Below, one piece after another: positions 8,352 to 16,445 of a DNA stretch of 64,000 nucleotides. The first letter of the stretch is position 1. Each line of letters begins with the position of its first letter. A program made the position numbers and the translations under genes. Where the stretch lies: positions 70,416 through 134,415 of the forward strand of contig CAJUFX010000001.1 in the NCBI GenBank assembly GCA_910586395.1, in the 5' to 3' direction. A model generated the notes under the pieces. The model saw nothing but the letters and a program-made list of their open reading frames with translations, was not told the origin of the DNA and ran no database searches. Source of the DNA: an uncultured Bacteroidales bacterium. Its GTDB lineage: Bacteria; Bacteroidota; Bacteroidia; Bacteroidales; P3.

Positions 8352-11262
8352 TTTTCGTAACGTTTTTCGAAGCGTCCTGTCCGACGCCTGATTTGTCTCT
8401 GATAACGCCTAATTTTTCTTTGATATACGGCGCCGTGTAGGAAGCCTTGCAACCCGGCAAATCTTCCGGTACGCCTTCGAACAGGACCGTGCCGCCCCGT
8501 TTGCCGCCCTCCGGACCCATGTCGATGACCCAATCGGCCAATTTGATGACATCCGGATGATGCTCTACGACGACAATCGTATGTCCGGCCCGTAACAAAG
8601 CCTCGAATGATGTCCGCAACTTGTCGATGTCGTGAAAATGCAAACCCGTCGTCGGCTCGTCGAAAATAAACAGCGTCGGTTTTTCGGATGCGCCCTTGCG
8701 CAGGAAATAAGCCAGTTTGATACGTTGCGCCTCTCCGCCCGACAGGTCCGAAGAAGACTGTCCCAAATGCAGATAGCCGAGCCCGACAGCCTGCAACGTC
8801 TTGATTTTCTCCAAAGCCGCGGCCGCATAACGATTCGACGGATCTTCCGCCAGAAAGGCCGCGGCCTCATCCACCGTCATCTCCAATAAATCCGTAATGC
8901 TCTTGTCCCGGTAACGCACTTCCAGCACTTCCGCCTTATAGCGTTTGCCTTGACAGGTGTCGCACGTCAGGTAAATGTCGGCCATGAACTGCATCTCCAC
9001 CTTTACGCGACCTTCTCCCTGGCAGGTCTCGCAACGGCCGCCCTCGGTATTGAAAGAAAAATAACCGGGCGCATAGTGCCGTTCCTTGGCCAACGGCAAA
9101 GCCGCGTACAGATTGCGTATGTCATCAAAAGCCTTGATGTAGGTCACGGGATTGGAGCGTGTGGAACGGCCGATCGGTTCCTGATCCACCATCTCCACAC
9201 CGCCGAGTTGCGCCACCGCCCCCCGCAAGGCATCGTATCGGCCGCCCGCATCGCCCGAGCCGCCCAACGCCCGGCTCAAGGCCGGATAAAGCGTCCGCTT
9301 GACGAGCGTACTCTTGCCCGAACCGCTCACGCCGCTGACGACTGTCAGGACCTGCAACGGAAACTTCACGGTCAGGTTCTGCAAATTGTTTTCCCGTGCC
9401 CCCACCAATTCGATATAATGCTTCCACGGACGCCGCGAAAACGGCACCGGAATCCGCAGTTCGTCCCGTAGATAACGCGCCGTCAGGCTCTGTCCTTCCC
9501 GAATCATGGTTTCGGGCGACCCGACAAAGACGATCTCGCCGCCCTCATGACCGGCCAACGGACCCACGTCCACAATCAGATCGGCCGCCCGCATCATTTC
9601 CTCGTCATGTTCCACGACCACCACCGTATTGCCGAGATCCCGCAACTGCAACACGACCTCTATGAGCCGCCGCGTATCGCGCGGATGCAGGCCGATACTC
9701 GGCTCGTCCAAAATATACATCGAACCGACGAGCGAACTTCCCAACGCATTGGCCAAATGAATGCGTTGCGCCTCTCCGCCGGAAAGCGTACCCGAAGCGC
9801 GGTTCAGGCTCAGGTACGGCACCCCCACCTGCAACAAATAGGACAATCTCTGACGGATTTCCGTCAACATGCGTTGCGAGACGGCCTTTTCATGGCCGTT
9901 CAGTTCCAGATGCTCGAAAAAATCGTACAATTCCGACACCGGCAGTTCCGCCAGTTCCTGTATCGATTTACCGCCCACCTTGACATAGGCCGCATCCGGC
10001 CGCAGGCGCGCGCCCTCGCATTCCGGACAGCGCGTACGTCCGCGGTAACGGGCCGAAAGCACGCGATACTGCACCTTATAGGCCTGACTGTCCATAAATT
10101 TGAACCAATCGTCTATGCCCTTCACGCCCTTGCCGCCCTTCCACAACAACTGCTTCTGCGCGCGATCCAACTCCTCGTACGGCCGGTGCACCGGAAAATC
10201 GTAAACGGCCGCATTGCGGATAAACGCTTCTTTCCAGGCACTCATTTTGGAACCGCGCCAACAGGCCACGGCATTCTCATAAACCGAAAGCGACGGATCC
10301 GGAATCACGAGTTCCTCGCTCTCGCCCACGATCTGTCCCGTACCGCCACACGTCTTGCAGGCGCCGTAAGGATTGTTGAACGCAAAGAAATTGGGGCTTG
10401 GCTTGACAAACGTCATACCGTCAGCCTCCAAACGGTTGGAAAAACGCCATACGCGCTTCCTCTCCGCTTCTTCGCAAACAATCCGGCAACGCCCGTCCCC
10501 CTCGTTGAAGGCCGTCTGTACCGAATCGAAAACACGCGAGTAAAACCCTTTGTCTTCCGGGTGCACGACAAAACGGTCAACCAACAAGCCGTACCGTTCG
10601 CCCAACTGCGCCCAAGCCGACTCGGGCACCGCCTCCATGCCGCAGACTTGCCCTTCTTCATAGGCATACAGACGGCTGAATCCCATGATCTTCAACCGAT
10701 CCGCCTCCCGACGGTAAAACGCCTCTCCGCTCTCCCCGTCCGGCAACGGCCGCAAAGGCGCCAGCACATAGACTTTCAGACCGGCCTGCAGGCCGCAGAC
10801 AAAATCGGACACATGCCCGACCGAATGCCGTCGGACCTCCTGCCCCGACACCGGTGAATAAAGACGGCCGATGCGCGCATACAACAGTTTCAAGTATTCG
10901 TAAATTTCGGTCACGGTCCCTACCGTTGAACGCGGATTTTTACTCAAACTCTTCTGTTCGATGGCGATGGCCGGCGCCAAACCCGAAATAAAATCCACTT
11001 CCGGCTTGCTCATGCGCCCCAAAAACTGGCGGGCGTACGCACTGAGGCTTTCCACATAGCGCCGCTGCCCTTCCGCATACAACGTATCGAAAACCAACGA
11101 CGACTTACCGGATCCCGAAAGCCCCGTCACGACCACCAAACGCCCCGCCGGAAATTTAAGACTGACGTTTTTAAGGTTATTGACCCGAACCCCTCGCAAT
11201 TCAATGTAACGTTGGATTTCGCGCTCGTTCCCTTCATTCTGTTCTCTTCGACGCACGACCAT
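8335..11262 (-). CDS. uvrA: Excinuclease ABC subunit A
   Basis: The damage-recognition ATPase of nucleotide excision repair, 975 residues, close to the usual 940-970. It has two ABC modules: Walker A GLSGSGKSSL and GVSGSGKSTL, two LSGGEAQRI signatures (TLSGGEAQRI and DLSGGEAQRI), and zinc-binding Cys pairs (CKTCGGTG, CETCQGEG, CDTCQGKR). The ATG at 11262 is chosen because an upstream in-frame ATG (11319) would add a hydrophobic stretch not normal for UvrA and would overlap the candidate promoter. It is the first gene of the unit uvrA, murB-folC, yfcC-like, lysC; the 3' end overlaps murB-folC by 17 bp, which suggests translational coupling. Confidence 0.97.
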   Translation of the reverse strand: MVVRRREQNEGNEREIQRYIELRGVRVNNLKNVSLKFPAGRLVVVTGLSGSGKSSLVFDTLYAEGQRRYVESLSAYARQFLGRMSKPEVDFISGLAPAIAIEQKSLSKNPRSTVGTVTEIYEYLKLLYARIGRLYSPVSGQEVRRHSVGHVSDFVCGLQAGLKVYVLAPLRPLPDGESGEAFYRREADRLKIMGFSRLYAYEEGQVCGMEAVPESAWAQLGERYGLLVDRFVVHPEDKGFYSRVFDSVQTAFNEGDGRCRIVCEEAERKRVWRFSNRLEADGMTFVKPSPNFFAFNNPYGACKTCGGTGQIVGESEELVIPDPSLSVYENAVACWRGSKMSAWKEAFIRNAAVYDFPVHRPYEELDRAQKQLLWKGGKGVKGIDDWFKFMDSQAYKVQYRVLSARYRGRTRCPECEGARLRPDAAYVKVGGKSIQELAELPVSELYDFFEHLELNGHEKAVSQRMLTEIRQRLSYLLQVGVPYLSLNRASGTLSGGEAQRIHLANALGSSLVGSMYILDEPSIGLHPRDTRRLIEVVLQLRDLGNTVVVVEHDEEMMRAADLIVDVGPLAGHEGGEIVFVGSPETMIREGQSLTARYLRDELRIPVPFSRRPWKHYIELVGARENNLQNLTVKFPLQVLTVVSGVSGSGKSTLVKRTLYPALSRALGGSGDAGGRYDALRGAVAQLGGVEMVDQEPIGRSTRSNPVTYIKAFDDIRNLYAALPLAKERHYAPGYFSFNTEGGRCETCQGEGRVKVEMQFMADIYLTCDTCQGKRYKAEVLEVRYRDKSITDLLEMTVDEAAAFLAEDPSNRYAAAALEKIKTLQAVGLGYLHLGQSSSDLSGGEAQRIKLAYFLRKGASEKPTLFIFDEPTTGLHFHDIDKLRTSFEALLRAGHTIVVVEHHPDVIKLADWVIDMGPEGGKRGGTVLFEGVPEDLPGCKASYTAPYIKEKLGVIRDKSGVGQDASKNVTKNGRKK

Positions 11263-11286
11263 TTTCACATATATTATAAAGTACGG

Positions 11287-11294
11287 CAAAAATA
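11287..11294 (-). promoter_or_regulatory. Candidate -7 box for uvrA
   Basis: On the minus strand the bases read TATTTTTG, matching TAnnTTTG, 24 bp before the chosen uvrA start. No good -33 TTTG is seen at the expected distance. Confidence 0.35.
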
Positions 11295-11322
11295 CGAAAC
11301 TTTGCATAAAAAAACGCACCGC

Positions 11323-11347
11323 CTACAAGTTACAGCCGGACTTGTAG
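11323..11347. repeat. 8-bp perfect inverted repeat upstream of uvrA
   Basis: CTACAAGT (11323-11330) and ACTTGTAG (11340-11347) are separated by 9 bases. It lies just upstream of the expected -33 region of the uvrA promoter, where a dimeric regulator could bind. It does not resemble a known SOS box. The rest of 11348-11460 is A/T-rich with no gene. Confidence 0.4.
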
Positions 11348-11463
11348 GATTTCAACAAACTTACAAACCGCTATTCACACCCCCAAAACAATGTATTACA
11401 GAAACATGATTACAAAACCGTTTTCATCCTGTGCATAAATATTTTTAACATTTTTTAACAGAC

Positions 11464-11495
11464 TTGGCGAAAGTCAAAAAAAATCCTTAGCTTTG
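11464..11495 (+). promoter_or_regulatory. Bacteroidetes promoter of susC/susD
   Basis: TAGCTTTG at 11488-11495 matches the -7 consensus TAnnTTTG, and TTGG at 11464-11467 lies 20 bp upstream in the -33 position. It would give a leader of about 150 nt before the susC start. Confidence 0.65.
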
Positions 11496-11499
11496 TGGT

Positions 11500-11651
11500 T
11501 TGTTTGTATATGGTTCGGTATGCGCCGTTGACGCGGCCTGTGTGCCGGGACGCGATGGCCAGTGGCTTTCGCCCCCGAAAGGTATTTTAAGAAATTTTAA
11601 GAAAAGGAAATAAACATATTTATTAACCATACACCAATCAATTTATCACGT
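11500..11651 (+). promoter_or_regulatory. Long structured 5' leader of susC
   Basis: The roughly 150 nt between promoter and start codon hold no ORF. The first half is G+C-rich with possible hairpins, for example CTTTCG (11566-11571) and CGAAAG (11576-11581) around a CCCC loop. Directly after it come two near-copies of ATTTTAAGAA (about 11584-11603) and an A/T-rich stretch to the ATG. This could be a site for post-transcriptional control, which is inference. Confidence 0.35.
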
Positions 11652-14600
11652 ATGAAGAAATTAGTGCTATTTGCCGTGTCCTTGCTCCTCGTGGGAGTGC
11701 AGGTGGCATGGGCCCAACGGACGATTTCCGGTAAGGTGACCAGTGCCGACGAACCGATGGGACACCCTCAAGTGGCCGTGAAAGTGCCCGGCACTTCCAC
11801 CGGTACCGTTACCAATTTTGACGGTGAGTTCACGCTTTCCGTACCCGACGGCGTCTCCAAGTTGGAATTCTCCTGCTTAGGTCTTACGACTAAAATCGTG
11901 GATATCACGGGTAGTTTCATGACCGTGAAGATGGACGCGACCGCCATCGCTTTGACGGAAGTTTCCATCACCGGCTACGGGGTCAGCCGCAAAGCCGCCA
12001 CGACCGGTGCCGCCGCCCAAGTTGAGGGTGACGTCGTGAAGAAGAGCACGGAATCGAACGTTATCAACGGTTTGCAAGGTAATGTAGCGGGTCTGCAGAT
12101 TTCGGCCTCCACAGGACAGCCCGGCGCGCCGACTTCGGCCCGTATCCGCGGTACCAGTTCGGTAAACTCCGGCAATGCGCCTTTATACGTTATCGACGGT
12201 GTGCCGGTTTCAAACGGCGGCTTCGGTATGTACACCTATACCGACCCCTTGGCTTCGTTGAACCCCGAAGACATCGAAAACATTTCCGTCTTGAAAGACG
12301 CGAGCGCGACCTCCATCTACGGTTCGCGGGCTTCGAACGGGGTTATCGTCATCACGACGAAAAAAGGTAGCGAAGGCAAGACGCAATTTTCGCTGAACGC
12401 GAAAATCGGTATGTCCACGACGCCGTTCGTAAAGCATGACTTCCAGAAAGTCAACGCCGATGACTATAGAACCTACTTGGTGGACATGCGTCGCAACGCC
12501 ATTACCGCCGCGAAAGACATGACGCCGGAACAGATTTTGAGCGGTATCAAGAACGACTTCCGCGGTTACGACATTCTCACGCAAGGTACGACGGATTGGT
12601 GGGACGAGGTCACGCGTATCGGCATCATTCAGGACTACTCGCTCGCGGCTTCCGGCGGTAACGAAAAATACAATTTCTTCGCCTCCGTCGGCTACTTCGA
12701 CAACCAGGGTTTCGTTATCGGGACGGACTTTACCCGTTATTCCGCCCGCTTGAACGTAGATTACAAACCGACGAAATGGTTGACGTTCGGGATGAACCTT
12801 TCCGGTGCTTACGCCGAAGTCAATACGGTCCCCAACTCGTTGGCCTACGCTTCGCCGATTTGGTCCGCCATGACCATGCGTCCGACCGACCCCGTCAAAA
12901 ATGAAGACGGTTCGTGGTACACCGGTTTCAATGAGGAATACAACCCCGTGGCCATCTACACGGACGAATATCACAACGTGGCGTTCCAGCAACAGTACAA
13001 GGCGCTGTTCAGCCCCTATCTGCGCGTCCAATTCTATAAGAATGTTTTCTTCCAGACCAAAGTCGGCCTCGACTTCGTGACCGTTAAGGAAAAGAATGTC
13101 TGGTCGCCGGTCATTGACCCGCAGGGCAGACAGATGAACGGTCTCGTTCAACGTACGGACGAAACCTCGGCCGTCATGACAATCACGAATACCTTGAACT
13201 GGATGCCGACGATAGCCGAAAAACACAACCTGAACTTCCTGATCGGTCAGGAAGCCCAGCGTTTCAACGACTACTCCGACTATATGAGCGGTTTCAACTA
13301 TGCGTTGCCCGAACTTCTCGATATCGCGAACGCCGTTGAAACAAGCGCGTCTTCCGCAACTTCGGACGCGACGTTGGCGTCTTACTTCGCGAATGTGGAA
13401 TACGATTACGATGGCAAGTATTACTTGTCCGCCAGCGTCCGCGGCGACGGTTCGTCCCGCTTCGGCGAAAAGAAATGGGGCGCGTTCTGGTCAGTCGGCG
13501 GTAAATACCGTATCTCGGCCGAAAACTTCATGGCTTCGACCCAATCCTGGTTGAACAACTTGACGTTGCGCGTCAGCTACGGTACGACGGGTAACCAAAA
13601 CGTCAATTACTATGCCGCGCAGGCCTTGTACAGCACCGGCCGTTACGGCGGTCTGACCGCTTTGGTTCCCGGTTCGCTCGGCAACCCCAACCTCACGTGG
13701 GAGTCGCGTAATAAATTCGACGTCGGTCTCGAATTCAGCGTCTTCGACCGTTTAACCGTAGAGATCGACTACTACAACGACATCACGGACGACATGATTT
13801 TCGGTATTCCCCTTTCGGCCGCCTGCGGTTTCACGAGTCTGACGACCAACATCGGTAAGATGCGGAACCAAGGTGTCGAATTGCAAATCAACGCCCTGCT
13901 GATGAACCGCCGGAACTTCCAGTGGACTTTGGCCCTGAACCTGACGAGCAACGACAACAAGGTTCTGAAACTCGCGACCGAAGAACCGATTGTCGGCGGC
14001 ATGCAGATTTTGGAAGTCGGCAAATCGACGAGCGAATTTTACATACGTGAATGGGCGGGCGTCGATCCCGCGACCGGCCGGCCGCGTTGGTACGACAAAG
14101 ACGGCAACTATGTCTTCAACTACAATCAGGCCGCGCAAAGATACCTGGGTTCGGCCAACCCGAAAATCTACGGCGGTATCTCCACGCGTTTTGACTTCTA
14201 TAACTTCGACGTCAGCCTGCAGTTCAACTACAGTTATGGCAACAAGTTGTTCATCAATGACCTCCGTTACGTGGAAGGCGTAGGCGAACGGTCCACGTCG
14301 CCTATCACCTACTATGTATTCGATAACCGTTGGAAAAATCCGGGCGACATCTCGGACGTACCGCAAGTACGCTGGGGCGGCAACAACGGTTCCGACGGCT
14401 GGAGTTCCCGCCAGTTGGTAGATGCTTCGTACTTCCGCATCAAATCCATCATGGTCGGCTATACGTTGCCGAAGAAATATGCGCAGAAAGCTTATTTGAG
14501 CAGTTTCCGGGCCTATGTCAGCATCGACAACCTGTACACGGTAACCAGCAAGAACTTCCGCGGGTTCGACCCCGAAGCCGGTTTGGGCATGAGTCAGGCG

Positions 14601-14654
14601 GCCAACTATCCGTTGCCCATCAACTATACGTTGGGTATTAACGTAGGATTTTAA
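11652..14654 (+). CDS. SusC/RagA-family TonB-dependent outer-membrane transporter
   Basis: 1000 residues. Signal peptide MKKLVLFAVSLLLVGVQVAWA with cleavage before Gln22; a carboxypeptidase-regulatory-like domain at about 22-96 (TISGKVTSADEPMGHPQV); a TonB plug domain at about 110-225 with the SusC hallmarks PLYVIDGVPV and LKDASATSIYGSRASNGVI; then a 22-strand-type barrel to the C-terminus, which ends in Phe. It forms the pore of a SusCD complex with the lipoprotein encoded 28 bp downstream. No glycosidase, sulfatase or sigma/anti-sigma gene lies next to it, so the ligand is unknown and may be peptide (as for RagAB) or glycan. Codon use favours GGT and CGT as in the ribosomal genes at the window's end, hinting at high expression. 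Confidence 0.96.
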   Translation: MKKLVLFAVSLLLVGVQVAWAQRTISGKVTSADEPMGHPQVAVKVPGTSTGTVTNFDGEFTLSVPDGVSKLEFSCLGLTTKIVDITGSFMTVKMDATAIALTEVSITGYGVSRKAATTGAAAQVEGDVVKKSTESNVINGLQGNVAGLQISASTGQPGAPTSARIRGTSSVNSGNAPLYVIDGVPVSNGGFGMYTYTDPLASLNPEDIENISVLKDASATSIYGSRASNGVIVITTKKGSEGKTQFSLNAKIGMSTTPFVKHDFQKVNADDYRTYLVDMRRNAITAAKDMTPEQILSGIKNDFRGYDILTQGTTDWWDEVTRIGIIQDYSLAASGGNEKYNFFASVGYFDNQGFVIGTDFTRYSARLNVDYKPTKWLTFGMNLSGAYAEVNTVPNSLAYASPIWSAMTMRPTDPVKNEDGSWYTGFNEEYNPVAIYTDEYHNVAFQQQYKALFSPYLRVQFYKNVFFQTKVGLDFVTVKEKNVWSPVIDPQGRQMNGLVQRTDETSAVMTITNTLNWMPTIAEKHNLNFLIGQEAQRFNDYSDYMSGFNYALPELLDIANAVETSASSATSDATLASYFANVEYDYDGKYYLSASVRGDGSSRFGEKKWGAFWSVGGKYRISAENFMASTQSWLNNLTLRVSYGTTGNQNVNYYAAQALYSTGRYGGLTALVPGSLGNPNLTWESRNKFDVGLEFSVFDRLTVEIDYYNDITDDMIFGIPLSAACGFTSLTTNIGKMRNQGVELQINALLMNRRNFQWTLALNLTSNDNKVLKLATEEPIVGGMQILEVGKSTSEFYIREWAGVDPATGRPRWYDKDGNYVFNYNQAAQRYLGSANPKIYGGISTRFDFYNFDVSLQFNYSYGNKLFINDLRYVEGVGERSTSPITYYVFDNRWKNPGDISDVPQVRWGGNNGSDGWSSRQLVDASYFRIKSIMVGYTLPKKYAQKAYLSSFRAYVSIDNLYTVTSKNFRGFDPEAGLGMSQAANYPLPINYTLGINVGF

Positions 14655-14666
14655 TTAAGCGCTTAA
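14655..14666. repeat. 12-bp palindrome between susC and susD
   Basis: TTAAGCGCTTAA directly follows the susC stop codon. It is a perfect palindrome with no T-tract, so it is not a terminator. It could form a small hairpin that influences relative susC/susD expression; chance is also possible. Confidence 0.3.
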
Positions 14667-14682
14667 AACAGGAGAATAAAAC

Positions 14683-16329
14683 ATGAAAAACATAAAATCT
14701 TTAGCAATCGCGGGGTTGGCCATTTTGATCTTGGGCTTCAACTCCTGCTCGCCGGAATTTCTGGATAGAAAGCCGACGACGGCCATCGATGCCGACCGTG
14801 CCCTTACTTCGGTATCCAATATCGAAGGCGCTACCGTGGGTTTGATGATGTATTTCGCCACCTCGGGCTACGCCGGACGCAACTTGCCGGTCATCGGTGA
14901 CTTGATTACCGACAACCTCACGACCTCAGCCGGTAACTCCGGTCACTTGCTGGACATTGAAATGTGGAACATCAGTTCGTCGCTCAGCGAAGTCGGTACG
15001 TTCTGGAACGGTTCCTATCAAGTCGTTTCGGCGGCGGCCAAGGTTGTACAGGCCTGCAACAAGTTGAGAGACGAAGCGTCCGAAAGCGAGAAATCGACTT
15101 TGGATAAATGCAAGGCGACGGCCCTGACGATCAAGGCGTTTGCCGAATACATCCTGACGCAGTATTATTGCTTGCCTTACGCTGCGGCCAATAGTTCGAT
15201 GCCGTATCCGGTACCCGGTCCCGACCAAATGAACGGCATCATCTTGGTTCCGAAAGACAGACCGGAATCCTCCGACAACGCCATCAACTCGTCCTCTACG
15301 TTGCGTTCGGCCTCCTTGGCGGAAACCTACGCCCACATGCACGAAGAATTGTCGGACGCCATCGCTTTGTTCGACGCATCTTCCAAAGACTACGCCAACA
15401 GCAATGCGGCTTTCTTCCCCTCCAAATGCATGGCCTTGACGTTGAAAGCCCGTCTCTATCTGGAACAATCCTACGGTGACGCTACGAACCGGGATATATT
15501 CCGCGACAGTGCCGTAAGTTTGGCCAAGGCCGCTTTGGCGGATTTGCCTTCGGGTGCCAACGCCGCATTGGTCGGCGACGGTCAGAAATTCTTGGAACAG
15601 TACCGTGCGTTCGCCGCTCCGACGACGGAGGACATCCTGACGGTCAACTTCACGACTTCGGACAACCTGTCGGCCAACTCCATTAACAACATGTTCGGTT
15701 CCTACGGTTGCCGCGCCAGTTCGGCCGTTACGTCTTTGTTCGGCGGCAGCGATATCCGCAAGACCATTTATTTGAGCGCGGCTCAAAACAAAGAGTTGGA
15801 AATCTTCAGTTCCTGCGGTAAATACCCGAATGAAAATCAGATCAACAACGTTCCGGTCATCCGTGTTCCCGAATTGTATCTGATTATGGCGGAAGCCAGT
15901 GTGGGCAAAGGCCCCGATGGCGACTATATGGAAGGCATGATGAAAACGCTGGGCGTTCGCGATACGAGCATCAACGGCGACTATGAAAAGTTGAAATCGT
16001 CTTATTTCAAGGATGGTACGGGCGAAGACGCCTTGCTTAAGTATGTTCTGGATGAAAGACGCCGCGAATATACCGGCGAAGGTTACCGTTGGTTCGACTT
16101 GAGAAGAACCAAATCTACGTTAACGCATAGCGGCAAGGATTTCCGCATCCAGTTCACCGACTATCCGATCTACGCTTTCGCTTTCCCGATTCCTGAATCC
16201 GAAACCAATACGGGGGCATGGAAGAATGGCTTGTTGCATCAGAACGAAGCGTGGGAGGCAAACGGCGACAGTTGGTCCATCAGATACGTATTGCCGAGTG
16301 CCAACGGCTCGGACTACAGTTTCGAATAA
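14683..16329 (+). CDS. SusD/RagB-family surface lipoprotein
   Basis: 548 residues. The signal peptide ends at Cys22 (LGFNSC), the lipidation site, followed by the SusD-like PEFLDRKPTTAID opening. The helical TPR-like N-terminal half and the C-terminal motif RRREYTGEGYRWFDLRR, typical of the family, are present, with a YPIYAFAFPIPESE ending. It caps the SusC barrel and captures the ligand on the cell surface. It shares a transcript with susC and is followed after 22 bp by a strong terminator. Ligand-binding residues are not conserved enough to predict the substrate. Confidence 0.95.
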   Translation: MKNIKSLAIAGLAILILGFNSCSPEFLDRKPTTAIDADRALTSVSNIEGATVGLMMYFATSGYAGRNLPVIGDLITDNLTTSAGNSGHLLDIEMWNISSSLSEVGTFWNGSYQVVSAAAKVVQACNKLRDEASESEKSTLDKCKATALTIKAFAEYILTQYYCLPYAAANSSMPYPVPGPDQMNGIILVPKDRPESSDNAINSSSTLRSASLAETYAHMHEELSDAIALFDASSKDYANSNAAFFPSKCMALTLKARLYLEQSYGDATNRDIFRDSAVSLAKAALADLPSGANAALVGDGQKFLEQYRAFAAPTTEDILTVNFTTSDNLSANSINNMFGSYGCRASSAVTSLFGGSDIRKTIYLSAAQNKELEIFSSCGKYPNENQINNVPVIRVPELYLIMAEASVGKGPDGDYMEGMMKTLGVRDTSINGDYEKLKSSYFKDGTGEDALLKYVLDERRREYTGEGYRWFDLRRTKSTLTHSGKDFRIQFTDYPIYAFAFPIPESETNTGAWKNGLLHQNEAWEANGDSWSIRYVLPSANGSDYSFE

Positions 16330-16351
16330 GCGGGCCGTAGCCTGAGGGAAA

Positions 16352-16385
16352 AAGCCTGTCGGTTTCAACCGGCGGGCTTTTTTTC
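16352..16385 (+). terminator. Rho-independent terminator of susCD
   Basis: AAGCCTGTCGG pairs with CCGGCGGGCTT (two G-U pairs) around a TTTCAA-type loop, followed by a T-rich run ending near 16390. It closes the susC-susD transcript. Confidence 0.9.
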
Positions 16386-16400
16386 TTTTTAGGCATTTCG

Positions 16401-16408
16401 TATCTTTG
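16401..16408 (+). promoter_or_regulatory. -7 box for ftsK
   Basis: TATCTTTG is an ideal -7 box, 37 bp before the ftsK ATG. The -33 region is T-rich, overlaps the terminator's T-tract and lacks a clear TTTG. Confidence 0.6.
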
Positions 16409-16445
16409 CGCCGACCGCAAAACACCCTTTTCCCCGACATTGAGT

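Noticed and set aside
9510..9525. 16-bp match TTTCGGGCGACCCGAC to the 38279 repeat, inside uvrA
   Set aside because: It encodes a conserved part of UvrA (GSPE in the usual place), so the match is most likely chance in G+C-rich code; noted as a caution for the repeat family.
9547..10857. 436-codon open frame on the + strand inside uvrA
   Set aside because: Antisense shadow of uvrA; no recognisable domain, and the minus-strand frame has every UvrA motif.
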